DNA of 64,000 nt from assembly GCF_028767025.1 (NCBI RefSeq), contig NZ_JAJQXX010000006.1:85178-149177 (forward strand), given 5' to 3'. The translations under genes were made by a program, and so were the position numbers. A model generated the notes under the pieces. The model ran no database searches, was not told where the DNA came from, and worked only from the letters and a program-made list of their open reading frames with translations. Below are positions 27,325 through 36,251 of the stretch, one piece after another (the first letter of the stretch is position 1; each line of letters opens with the position of its first letter). The DNA comes from Blautia sp. XA-2221. GTDB taxonomy: Bacteria; Bacillota; Clostridia; Lachnospirales; Lachnospiraceae.

Positions 27325-27366
27325 CCAGAAGGGACTGGATTCACATCTGGTCTCTTCTGATTTTTT
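27325..27366 (+). terminator. Rho-independent terminator after the GH2 gene
   Basis: A 13-bp stem, arms 27326-27338 and 27347-27359, with several G-U pairs and an 8-base loop, followed by a run of six T. It separates the symporter-GH2 pair from the amidohydrolase. Confidence 0.85.
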
Positions 27367-27428
27367 GCTTCTCTTATAGAGAAAATACTGTTGTCGTGAT
27401 AAAAATATGTTATGAAAGGGGAATTACT

Positions 27429-29039
27429 GTGAAATCATTTTATATAAATGGAACTGTTATCACTATGGAAGATGACGCGCTATATGCGGAAGCAGTATGC
27501 GTAGAAAACGGTAAGATTCTTGCAGTCGGCCATCAGGACGAGATCATGAAGTTTTATAAAGAAAATGAGGATGAGATCATTGATCTTCACGGTGGCGTCA
27601 TGCTTCCGGGATTTATTGACGGACACTCTCATTTTGTAGGTGTGGCAAATGCAATGAGACAGTGCGACCTTTCCTCCTGCGAAAGCTTTCAGGATATTAT
27701 AGATACCATGAAAGCGTTTAAAGATCAGAAGAAGCTTCCGGAAGATGCATGGCTGATAGGCAGCAATTATGATCACAACTTTTTGAAAGAAGAACGTCAT
27801 CCCACTAGAGAAATTCTGGATCAGATCAGCACAGAAAATCCTGTTCTTCTGATTCATGCTTCCTCCCATATGGGCGTGACAAACAGCAAAGGGCTTCAGC
27901 TTCAGGGAATTGACGAGCATACAGAGGATCCCTCTGACGGCCGTTACGGACGAATGGAAGGAACACAGATCCCTGACGGATATATGGAAGAAAAAACCTT
28001 TCTCAGATTTCAGGCGGCTATTCCTGCCGGTTCACCGGAGGAGCTTATGAACCTGATCACGGAAGCTCAGAAAGTTTATGCCAGCTATGGTATTACAACC
28101 GTTCAGGATGGAATGGTAGGAAAACCGCTGTTCCAGCTTCTGAAAGCAGCTTCAGACATGAAACTGTTACATCTTGATGTAGTTGGATATCTGGATATCA
28201 CCTCAGTTTCTGATCTTATAGAGGAAGAATGTGATTATGCAGGAAAATATCGCAATCATTTAAAAATGGGAGGATATAAAATCTTTCTGGACGGTTCTCC
28301 GCAAGGAAAAACAGCCTGGATGACAAACCCCTATGCGGGAGAAAAAGATTATTGCGGATATCCCATCTATAAAGACGAACAGCTGCAAACATATATTCAC
28401 CTGGCTCTTGACAAAAAGCAGCAGCTTCTGGCTCACTGCAATGGAGATGCGGCGGCAGAGCAGTACATTTCACAGTTTGAGAAGGAACTGGCTTCACGGG
28501 AAAACAAGGATATTTACAGAGCTGTTATGGTACATGCCCAGCTTGTACAAAAAGAACAGCTTCACCGCATGGCAGAAATCGGAATGATCCCCAGCTTTTT
28601 TGTTGCTCATACTTATTACTGGGGAGATATCCATTTAAAGAATTTTGGAGAAAAACGTGGAAGTCAGATTTCTCCGGTAAAAGATGCCATAGAATACCAT
28701 ATGAAATATACCTTCCATCAGGATTCTCCTGTAATCCCGCCAGACATGATGAAAACAGTTTCCTGCGCCGTAAACCGGGTCACAAGAAAAGGCAGGAGCA
28801 TTGGAGAAAACCAGAAAATTTCTGTTCTGGATGCTCTGAAAGCCATTACAAAATATGGGGCATATCAATACTTTGAAGAAGACACAAAAGGAACCATTGC
28901 ACCTGGTAAAGTAGCAGATTTTGTGGTATTAGACCGAAACCCTCTGACAACAGAACCAGAAGATCTGGAAAATATTAAAGAGCTGTTGACAATCAAAGAG
29001 AATCAGGTGGTGTTCAGGAAAGGGGAGAAAAATGAGTAA
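27429..29039 (+). CDS. amidohydrolase family protein (YtcJ-like)
   Basis: A 536-residue metal-dependent hydrolase of the amidohydrolase_3/YtcJ type. The N-terminal composite beta domain starts KSFYINGTVITMEDD, and the barrel has PGFIDGHSHFVG (HxH metal pair), IGSNYDHNFL, VLLIHASSHMG, FLDGSPQGKTAW, LLAHCNGDAAAEQY, and the C-terminal KGTIAPGKVADFVVLDRNPL. Enzymes of this group cleave exocyclic amide or formamide bonds. I chose the GTG at 27429, where AAAGGGG lies 8 bases upstream, over the GTG at 27396. The gene overlaps the EamA transporter start by 8 bases. Confidence 0.88.
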   Translation: MKSFYINGTVITMEDDALYAEAVCVENGKILAVGHQDEIMKFYKENEDEIIDLHGGVMLPGFIDGHSHFVGVANAMRQCDLSSCESFQDIIDTMKAFKDQKKLPEDAWLIGSNYDHNFLKEERHPTREILDQISTENPVLLIHASSHMGVTNSKGLQLQGIDEHTEDPSDGRYGRMEGTQIPDGYMEEKTFLRFQAAIPAGSPEELMNLITEAQKVYASYGITTVQDGMVGKPLFQLLKAASDMKLLHLDVVGYLDITSVSDLIEEECDYAGKYRNHLKMGGYKIFLDGSPQGKTAWMTNPYAGEKDYCGYPIYKDEQLQTYIHLALDKKQQLLAHCNGDAAAEQYISQFEKELASRENKDIYRAVMVHAQLVQKEQLHRMAEIGMIPSFFVAHTYYWGDIHLKNFGEKRGSQISPVKDAIEYHMKYTFHQDSPVIPPDMMKTVSCAVNRVTRKGRSIGENQKISVLDALKAITKYGAYQYFEEDTKGTIAPGKVADFVVLDRNPLTTEPEDLENIKELLTIKENQVVFRKGEKNE

Positions 29040-29949
29040 ACGAAGCAAAGGAATCATTCTGGCTGTCATCACAGCCGTTATGTGGGGAATCATGGGGATT
29101 TTTGTCAGAGATCTGTCTGCCTATGAGTTTTCCAATATAGATATTTCTTTTTTCAGATGTATACTGGCAGGAGCAGCCTATTTTATTTTTCTTCTCATAA
29201 CAAAGCCGAGGGCGCTGAAAATTGATGTGAAGGGGCTTCTGATCTGTCTTGTGTATGGGGCAGTGGCTTACAGTATCAGTTTTGTAAGCTACAGTGTATC
29301 TGTTTCCAGAATTCCTGTGGGCGTTGCAACTGTGCTGATGTTTATGAGTCCTGTATGGGTGGCTGTTCTTGGAAGATTTATGTTTAAAGAAAGGCTTACC
29401 AAGCATAAAATCATTACCATCCTTATCTGCATCGTGGGAGCAGTTCTTGTTGCAGATATTCTGGGAAGCGGAAACATCCGGCTGGATATGATCGGTGTTC
29501 TTGCAGGAATCATCAATGGAATCGGTGTTGCCCTGCAGATCCTTCTTCCAAAGTTTTTTGCAAAGGATTATGATCGCGATACTCTTCTGGTATACGGATT
29601 CCTTGGAGCGGCCGTAGTGCTGGCATTCGGCGTGGATTTCCCGACTGTTATCTCCAATATGAACCATGTTCCAACAGGAAATTTGGTATGGGATCTGTTC
29701 GGAATCGGTATTCTGTGTACCATGGTGGCAAATGTTTCCTGCGTAAAATCTACTCAGTATGTAGAGGCAACCACTACAAGCATCCTTTCTGCATTGGAGG
29801 TTGTTGTGGGTACATTGGCAGGCTTCCTTGTGTTCCATGAACATCTTACTTTTCTGCAGATCCTTGGAGCAGTTATCATTGTCTGCGGAGCAGTAGGATC
29901 TGAAATTATCAGTCCTCCAAAGACATCAAAAGATAAAACCTGTTATTAA
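29032..29949 (+). CDS. EamA/DMT family transporter
   Basis: A 305-residue, ten-helix drug/metabolite transporter with two EamA repeats. The repeats begin KGIILAVITAVMWGIMGIFVRDL and MIGVLAGIINGIGVALQIL, each with a conserved Phe/Gly-rich pair of helices. It exports or imports small molecules, type unknown. It overlaps the amidohydrolase stop by 8 bases, so the two are co-translated and probably linked in function. It has the last start in the cluster before the terminator at 30 kb. Confidence 0.9.
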   Translation: MSKRSKGIILAVITAVMWGIMGIFVRDLSAYEFSNIDISFFRCILAGAAYFIFLLITKPRALKIDVKGLLICLVYGAVAYSISFVSYSVSVSRIPVGVATVLMFMSPVWVAVLGRFMFKERLTKHKIITILICIVGAVLVADILGSGNIRLDMIGVLAGIINGIGVALQILLPKFFAKDYDRDTLLVYGFLGAAVVLAFGVDFPTVISNMNHVPTGNLVWDLFGIGILCTMVANVSCVKSTQYVEATTTSILSALEVVVGTLAGFLVFHEHLTFLQILGAVIIVCGAVGSEIISPPKTSKDKTCY

Positions 29950-30004
29950 AAAATAAGATCTGTTACTATATACTGTTCAGAAAATCATATATTAAAAATA
30001 ATCG

Positions 30005-30037
30005 TAAGGGGCTGTCAAGTGCAGTCTCTTATTTTAT
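30005..30037 (+). terminator. Rho-independent terminator after the EamA transporter gene
   Basis: TAAGGGGCTG (30005-30014) pairs with CAGTCTCTTA (30022-30031), with two G-U pairs and a 7-base loop, followed by a T-rich stretch. Confidence 0.75.
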
Positions 30038-30199
30038 ACTGTGCGTTTCAGTATTGTATAATGTATAGAATGTCTGTCTGAACACCTGTAAACTAAAAAC
30101 ATACAAAAATTTTATGAAAGGCAGCTGCTTATGTATACCGGATTCAGAGAGTCTGTTTAAAAAGTGCCATCAGCAATCTTGACGTAAGGCTGTTGAGTA

Positions 30200-30228
30200 T
30201 TGAAAATTCCATCTTTCCGTGTTAAAAT
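30200..30228 (+). promoter_or_regulatory. likely promoter for mutS-mutL-miaA
   Basis: TTGAAA at 30200-30205 and TAAAAT at 30223-30228 with 17 bases between; mutS starts about 79 bases downstream. The genes through miaA have short gaps and no terminator. Confidence 0.6.
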
Positions 30229-30306
30229 GAGGACTGATTAAATACAGAATTACAGCAATATTTGTCAGAAATATTGTTTTACTTAAGAATATGAGGTAGG
30301 AAGCAC

Positions 30307-32991
30307 TTGAATACAAATACAAACGCAGAAAATGGAAATACGACGATTGATATCAAGAAATTATCACCAATGATGGCTGAATATGTAAAAACAAAGCAGC
30401 AGTACAAGGACTGTATTTTATTCTACCGTCTCGGTGATTTTTATGAAATGTTTTTTGAGGATGCCCTGACTGTTACAAAAGAACTGGAGATCACTTTAAC
30501 AGGCAAAGACTGCGGACTGGAAGAACGGGCCCCCATGTGCGGGGTCCCGTTTCATGCTGCGGAAACCTATATTAACCGACTGATTGAAAAAGGCTATAAG
30601 GTTGCCATCTGTGAACAGGTGGAAGACCCGAAAAAAGCAAAGGGTCTGGTAAAAAGAGAAGTGATCCGTGTGGTAACTCCGGGAACCACTCTGGATGCGG
30701 CTTCTCTGGATGAATCCAAAAATAATTACCTGATGTCCATTGTATCTATGGAAGATCATTTTGGCTGTGCCATTGCGGACATTTCCACAGGTGACTGTTT
30801 TCTTACAGAGGTGGATAAACCACAAAAACTTCTGGATGAGATCAATAAATTCGTTCCTGCAGAGATCATCTGCAATGACGCGTTTTTTATGAGCGGTGTG
30901 GATACGGAGGATCTGAAGAACCGTCTTGGGATCTGTGTATTCCCTCTGGATGCCTGGTATTTTGATGACAGTCTGTGCAAACGGACTTTAAAAGAACATT
31001 TTCATGTGAATACGCTGGAAGGTCTGGGGATTCAGGATTATGACAGCGGGGTGATCGCATCCGGCGCTTTGTTTCTTTATCTCCAGGAAACTCAGAAATC
31101 AGCGCTTTCCCATATGGCGGGGATCCGTCCTTATACGGCAGAAAAATATATGCTGATCGACAGTTCCAGCCGCAGGAATCTGGAACTTGTGGAAACTCTT
31201 CGCGAAAAAAATAAAAGAGGTTCTCTTCTGTGGGTGCTGGATAAGACAAAAACTGCTATGGGAGCCCGTACCCTCCGCTCCTATGTGGAACTTCCTCTTA
31301 TTGACGCGCAGGAGATCAACCGACGTCTGGAGGCTCTGGAAGAGCTGAATAAAAGTCCTATGCTCAGGGATGAGATCCGGGAATACTTAAATCCGATTTA
31401 TGATCTGGAACGACTGATCAGCCGCATTAGCTATCAGTCTGCCAATCCCCGAGATCTGGTAGCTTTTGCCTCCTCCCTTGAAATGCTTCCTCACATCCGA
31501 CAGATCCTGAAGGATTTTAAAACACCTCTTCTTACAGAGCTTTATGAGGACATGGATCCTCTGGAGGATATTGCTGCTCTGATCAAAAGCGCCATTGTAG
31601 ACGAGCCGCCTCTGGCTCAGAAGGACGGAGGCATTATCCGGGAGGGATATCATGAGGATGTGGATAAATTCCGCCGTTCCCGTACAGACGGAAAAAAATG
31701 GCTGACAGAGCTTGAAACCAGAGAAAAAGAGCGAACAGGGATCAAAAGTCTGAAGATCAAATACAACCGTGTTTTTGGTTATTCTCTGGAAGTTACCAAT
31801 TCTTTTAGAGAGCTGGTACCGGAAAATTATATAAGAAAGCAGACGCTTACCAATGCGGAACGCTACATTACACAGGAATTAAAAGAACTGGAAGATCTGA
31901 TCCTGGGGGCAGAGGATAAGCTTTATGCTTTGGAATATGAGCTTTTCTGTGAAGTTCGTGACAAGGTGGGCGCAGAAGTTGTTCGTATTCAGAAAACTGC
32001 CAAGGCGGTTGCCGCCCTGGATGTGTTTGCCTCTCTTGCCCTGGTTGCCCAGAGAAATAACTATGTGCGTCCAAAGATCAATGAAAGTGGCGTTCTGGAT
32101 ATTAAAAACGGCAGACACCCGGTTGTGGAGCAGATGATCGAACATGATATGTTTATTGCCAATGATACCTATCTTGACAATCAGAAAAAGCGTGTGTCTA
32201 TCATCACAGGTCCGAACATGGCTGGTAAATCTACCTATATGCGCCAGACAGCTCTGATCGTCCTTATGGCTCAGATCGGAAGCTTTGTTCCGGCAGATAA
32301 GGCAAACATCGGAATTGTGGACAGAATCTTTACCAGAGTAGGTGCTTCCGATGATCTTGCCAGCGGTCAGAGTACCTTTATGGTAGAAATGACAGAAGTT
32401 GCCAATATTTTGAGAAACGCCACTGCAAAAAGTCTTCTGATCCTGGATGAGATCGGAAGGGGAACCAGTACCTTTGACGGACTTGCCATTGCCTGGGCAG
32501 TGATCGAACATATCAGCGATACCAAGCTCTGCGGAGCAAAAACTCTTTTTGCAACCCATTACCATGAGCTGACAGAGCTGGAAGGCAAGATCTCCGGTGT
32601 AAACAACTACTGTATTGCAGTTAAGGAAAAAGGTGATGATATTGTTTTCCTCCGCAAGATCGTCAAAGGAGGAGCTGATAAAAGTTATGGAATCCAGGTT
32701 GCGAAGCTTGCAGGAGTGCCGGATTCCGTGATCCGCCGGGCAAAGGAACTGGTGGAAGAGTTAAGTGATGCAGATATTACGGCAGCAGTTAAAGATCTTA
32801 CTTCCTCATCAAAGAAAAAGCAGAAGATCGTGTACGATCAGGTGGATATGGCACAGATGTCTCTTTTTGATACCGTACAGGACAATGACATAGTGGAGGA
32901 AATCCGGAATCTGGATATGTCACATTTGACACCCATGGAGGCTATGAATATTCTTTATAATCTTCAGAACAAAATACAGAACCGCTGGTAA
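30307..32991 (+). CDS. mutS: DNA mismatch repair protein MutS
   Basis: Mismatch recognition ATPase. The 894 residues show the N-terminal mismatch-binding domain with the Phe-x-Glu element (YRLGDFYEMFFEDA), the connector, core and clamp domains (VFGYSLEVTNSFR), and the ABC ATPase: Walker A TGPNMAGKSTYMRQ, the signature DLASGQSTFMVEM, Walker B LLILDEIGRGTSTFDG and ATHYHEL. The C-terminus ends with a MutS helix-turn-helix. The start is TTG at 30307 with GAGGTAGGAAG upstream. MutL follows 48 bases later. Confidence 0.98.
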   Translation: MNTNTNAENGNTTIDIKKLSPMMAEYVKTKQQYKDCILFYRLGDFYEMFFEDALTVTKELEITLTGKDCGLEERAPMCGVPFHAAETYINRLIEKGYKVAICEQVEDPKKAKGLVKREVIRVVTPGTTLDAASLDESKNNYLMSIVSMEDHFGCAIADISTGDCFLTEVDKPQKLLDEINKFVPAEIICNDAFFMSGVDTEDLKNRLGICVFPLDAWYFDDSLCKRTLKEHFHVNTLEGLGIQDYDSGVIASGALFLYLQETQKSALSHMAGIRPYTAEKYMLIDSSSRRNLELVETLREKNKRGSLLWVLDKTKTAMGARTLRSYVELPLIDAQEINRRLEALEELNKSPMLRDEIREYLNPIYDLERLISRISYQSANPRDLVAFASSLEMLPHIRQILKDFKTPLLTELYEDMDPLEDIAALIKSAIVDEPPLAQKDGGIIREGYHEDVDKFRRSRTDGKKWLTELETREKERTGIKSLKIKYNRVFGYSLEVTNSFRELVPENYIRKQTLTNAERYITQELKELEDLILGAEDKLYALEYELFCEVRDKVGAEVVRIQKTAKAVAALDVFASLALVAQRNNYVRPKINESGVLDIKNGRHPVVEQMIEHDMFIANDTYLDNQKKRVSIITGPNMAGKSTYMRQTALIVLMAQIGSFVPADKANIGIVDRIFTRVGASDDLASGQSTFMVEMTEVANILRNATAKSLLILDEIGRGTSTFDGLAIAWAVIEHISDTKLCGAKTLFATHYHELTELEGKISGVNNYCIAVKEKGDDIVFLRKIVKGGADKSYGIQVAKLAGVPDSVIRRAKELVEELSDADITAAVKDLTSSSKKKQKIVYDQVDMAQMSLFDTVQDNDIVEEIRNLDMSHLTPMEAMNILYNLQNKIQNRW

Positions 32992-33039
32992 AAACCATTC
33001 GGGACAAAGCCGGCAGAAAGGAAGAAAGAGAGGTTGGGT

Positions 33040-35256
33040 TTGAGAAAAATTGCAGTTTTAGACCAGAATACCATTGACAAGATCGCAGCAGGAGAAGTGG
33101 TGGAACGCCCATCTTCCGTTGTAAAAGAGCTTGTGGAAAATGCCATTGACGCAGGCGCCACAGCTGTTACGGTAGAGATCACAGATGGCGGCAAAAAGCT
33201 GATCCGTATTACAGATAACGGAGCCGGTATCGAGGCAGACCAGATTCCTCTTGCCTTTCTCCGTCATGCTACCAGCAAAATTGAAAAAGTAGAGGATCTG
33301 GAGCAGATCGCTTCTCTTGGATTCCGCGGGGAGGCATTATCCAGTATTGCAGCTGTATCTCAGGTGGAGCTGATCACCAAAACTCCGTCTGCAGTCAGCG
33401 GATCCAGATATATTATTGAAGGCGGAGTAGAACACTCTCTGGAAGAACTCGGGGCGCCGGAGGGAACCACCTTCCTTGTTCGGAACCTTTTTTATAATAC
33501 TCCGGCAAGAAGCAAATTCCTGAAATCAGATATGACGGAAGCCAATTATATCCATACCTTAATGGAACAGCTTGCCCTGTCCCATCCGGAAATTTCTTTT
33601 AAATATATCCAGAACCGGCAGGTAAAGCTTCACAGCTCAGGAAATTACAGTGTAAAAGATGTGATCTACAGCGTTTACGGCAGAGATATCACCAAAGCTC
33701 TTCTGGATGCGGAATTTGAAAATGATTTTATGAAGATCACAGGATTTATAGGAAAACCGGAAATCGCCAGAGGGAACCGAAGCTTTGAGAACTATTATAT
33801 TAATGGCCGCTATGTAAAAAACAACATTATCACAAAAGCGATAGAGAACGCATACAAGGGTTTTCTGATGCAGCATAAATTCCCCTTTGTGTCCCTTCAG
33901 ATGCAGATGGAGGGGAATGATCTGGACGTAAACGTGCATCCTGCCAAGCGCGAGGTCCGCTTTGCCAGAGAGCAGGAAGTCTATGAGGCAGTTTATGATA
34001 CCGTTCGCCGGGCACTTATGGGAAAAGAGATGATTCCGAAGGTTTCTGTGGGACGTCCGGAGCCGGAAACAAAGGAAGCGCCTGTAAAGTCTGTGTCTGT
34101 ACCGGAGCCTTTTGAAAGGAAAAGAAGAGAACAGCTTTACGGACAGGAAAAAAAAGAAATGCAGAAAACCGGAATATCCGGAGATAAAGCTTATACAGGC
34201 GCGGATTCTTTTGTTTCAGAAAAAACAAAGTCCTGGATGGAAAGACCTGCTTACCAGAGTACCGTAAAAGAACCATCTGCTTCGTACAGTACTTCTCATA
34301 CAACAGAAACAAAGAAACCGCAGGTTTTTTCTGCCTCAGAAGAAGATCTTTTTCAGGGAACGCTTCGTGAAAAACAGGAAGAGGAGCAGAAACAGGAAAC
34401 AAAAACAACTTTTTTGACTGAAAAAAACAGTGAATTAAAAACTGCTGATAACAGCGAGGTAAAAAATGCAGCTTCGTCATCAGATAGTACGAATCCTAGA
34501 AAAGAACACTTGATTTCGGAAAATATGCAAATGGAAGCCGGGGATTCCGTTCCAGAACAAATAAAGGTTACGAATACCGATCATTGGCCGGAGGAGAATA
34601 GGAAGACCCAGGAAATAGCAGAACAGGAACCCCGGCAGCTGGAGTTATTTGAAGAAAAGCTTCTTGCACCGGAATCCCGGGAGCAGATCCGTCTTGTAGG
34701 TCAGATCTTTGATACCTACTGGCTGGCACAATTCGGCGATAATTTTTATATTATCGATCAACATGCCGCCCATGAAAAGGTCTATTATGAGCGGCTTGTA
34801 AAAAGCTTCCGGGAAAAGACTGTGGATTCTCAGTATCTGAATCCGCCTCTGATTGTAACCTTAAATCTTCAGGAAGAGAACATCCTGAAAGAAAATCAGA
34901 AATACTTTTCTCAGTTCGGATTTGAAATTGAGGAATTTGGTGGTAAGGAGTACCGGATCAGCGCGGTTCCTGCCACTCTTTACGGGTTCAGTGAAGAAGC
35001 ACTGTTTCTGGAAATGCTGGATCACCTTTCCGGCAGCGGGGAAAAGGACGCTCTTGATATTTTTGCTTCCCGGCTGGCGACGATGGCATGTAAGGCAGCA
35101 GTCAAGGGAAACCATGCCATGTCAGTGAAAGAAGCGGAAAAGCTCATTGATGAGCTGCTGACTCTGGACAATCCTTATCATTGTCCACATGGACGTCCGA
35201 CCATCATTTCCATGACAAAAACAGAACTGGAAAAGAAATTTAAACGAATTGTTTAG
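33040..35256 (+). CDS. mutL: DNA mismatch repair protein MutL (endonuclease type)
   Basis: GHKL ATPase that couples MutS to strand incision. The N-terminal ATP site is complete (IAAGEVVERPSSVVKELVENAIDAGA, ITDNGAGI, LGFRGEALSSI). A long, low-complexity linker of about 210 residues rich in Lys, Glu, Ser and Thr (about 335-545) joins it to the C-terminal endonuclease domain, where the DQHAAHEKVYYE metal motif, ACKAAVKGNH and CPHGRPTI are present, so MutL can nick DNA itself as in species without MutH. I chose the TTG at 33040 (GAGAGG 6 bases upstream); the TTG at 33034 is the alternative. miaA follows after 10 bases. Confidence 0.97.
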   Translation: MRKIAVLDQNTIDKIAAGEVVERPSSVVKELVENAIDAGATAVTVEITDGGKKLIRITDNGAGIEADQIPLAFLRHATSKIEKVEDLEQIASLGFRGEALSSIAAVSQVELITKTPSAVSGSRYIIEGGVEHSLEELGAPEGTTFLVRNLFYNTPARSKFLKSDMTEANYIHTLMEQLALSHPEISFKYIQNRQVKLHSSGNYSVKDVIYSVYGRDITKALLDAEFENDFMKITGFIGKPEIARGNRSFENYYINGRYVKNNIITKAIENAYKGFLMQHKFPFVSLQMQMEGNDLDVNVHPAKREVRFAREQEVYEAVYDTVRRALMGKEMIPKVSVGRPEPETKEAPVKSVSVPEPFERKRREQLYGQEKKEMQKTGISGDKAYTGADSFVSEKTKSWMERPAYQSTVKEPSASYSTSHTTETKKPQVFSASEEDLFQGTLREKQEEEQKQETKTTFLTEKNSELKTADNSEVKNAASSSDSTNPRKEHLISENMQMEAGDSVPEQIKVTNTDHWPEENRKTQEIAEQEPRQLELFEEKLLAPESREQIRLVGQIFDTYWLAQFGDNFYIIDQHAAHEKVYYERLVKSFREKTVDSQYLNPPLIVTLNLQEENILKENQKYFSQFGFEIEEFGGKEYRISAVPATLYGFSEEALFLEMLDHLSGSGEKDALDIFASRLATMACKAAVKGNHAMSVKEAEKLIDELLTLDNPYHCPHGRPTIISMTKTELEKKFKRIV

Positions 35257-35266
35257 GAGAGGCCAT

Positions 35267-36229
35267 ATGAAACAGCCCTTGATCGTACTGACCGGACCTA
35301 CGGCAGTTGGAAAAACAAGTCTTTCTATTTCGCTTGCAAAGGCAGTGAACGGAGAGATTATTTCTGCAGATTCCATGCAGGTATATAAAAAAATGGATAT
35401 TGGTTCCGCAAAGATACGTCCGGAGGAAATGCAGGGAATTCCTCATTATCTGGTGGATGTTCTGGAACCGGAGGAAGAATTTCATATTGTAAAATTCCAG
35501 CAGATGGCAAAAAAAGCCATGGAGGATATTTATTCCAGAGGGAAAGTACCGATTCTGGTAGGCGGAACCGGATTTTATATTCAGGCAGTTACAAAGGATA
35601 TTGACTTTACAGAAGCCCAGCAGGAAAATGATTACCGGAAGGAACTGGAAGTTCTTGCAGAAGAAAAAGGCGGAGAGCATCTCCATGATATGCTGAGAAA
35701 GGTAGATCCTGTAAGCGCAGACGCAATTCATGCTCACAATGTAAAGCGTGTGATCCGCGCTCTTGAGTTTTATCATCAGAATGGTTCACCGATCTCTGCT
35801 CACAATGAGGAACAAAAACAGCATGAAAGTCCCTACAATCTGGCTTATTTTGTACTGAATATGCCACGGGAGCTTCTTTATGAAAGGATTGATCTCCGAG
35901 TGGATCAGATGATGAAGGAGGGGCTTCTGGAAGAAGTGACCCGGCTGAAAAACGAGGGCTGCCACAGGGGAATGGTGTCCATGCAGGGACTTGGATATAA
36001 AGAAATCCTTGCTTTTCTGGACGGAGAATACCCTCTTGAGGAAGCTGTAAGGGTGTTGAAACGGGATACCAGACATTTTGCAAAGCGACAGCTTACCTGG
36101 TTTCGGAGAGAGCAGGAAGTAACCTGGGTAAACAAAGATCAGTTTGCCTATCAGGAAGATAAAATTCTTGACTATATGCTGGAAATATGCCGGAAGAAAG
36201 GAATCCTCCTGGAACATCCCAGGTATTGA
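35267..36229 (+). CDS. miaA: tRNA dimethylallyltransferase MiaA
   Basis: Transfers a dimethylallyl group to A37 of tRNAs that read UNN codons; MiaB (12.4 kb) then methylthiolates it. The 320 residues start with the P-loop TGPTAVGKTSLS, then ISADSMQVYKKMDIGSAK, GGTGFYI and the C-terminal RDTRHFAKRQLTWFRRE. I chose the ATG at 35267 (GGAGAGG upstream). It follows mutL by 10 bases, the classic mutS-mutL-miaA order. Confidence 0.97.
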   Translation: MKQPLIVLTGPTAVGKTSLSISLAKAVNGEIISADSMQVYKKMDIGSAKIRPEEMQGIPHYLVDVLEPEEEFHIVKFQQMAKKAMEDIYSRGKVPILVGGTGFYIQAVTKDIDFTEAQQENDYRKELEVLAEEKGGEHLHDMLRKVDPVSADAIHAHNVKRVIRALEFYHQNGSPISAHNEEQKQHESPYNLAYFVLNMPRELLYERIDLRVDQMMKEGLLEEVTRLKNEGCHRGMVSMQGLGYKEILAFLDGEYPLEEAVRVLKRDTRHFAKRQLTWFRREQEVTWVNKDQFAYQEDKILDYMLEICRKKGILLEHPRY

Positions 36230-36251
36230 ATAAAGAAAAAGAGGTTGAATG

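Larger units (their letters stand above)
29950..30306. other. intergenic region with terminator and mutS promoter
   Basis: 357 bases without a gene. It holds the terminator of the preceding operon at 30005-30037, a TATAAT at 30057-30062 without a convincing -35, the mutS promoter at 30200-30228, and a small inverted repeat AATATT/AATATT near 30260-30280. I see no RNA gene or conserved riboswitch motif. Confidence 0.7.

Noticed and set aside
29014..29844. 276-residue minus-strand frame opposite the EamA gene, His/Cys-rich
   Set aside because: The composition (many His, Cys, Asn) is what antisense of a hydrophobic membrane gene gives; the plus frame has a complete transporter.
30040..30062. 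promoter with TATAAT at 30057
   Set aside because: No -35 element at 16-18 bases upstream; the better promoter lies at 30200-30228.
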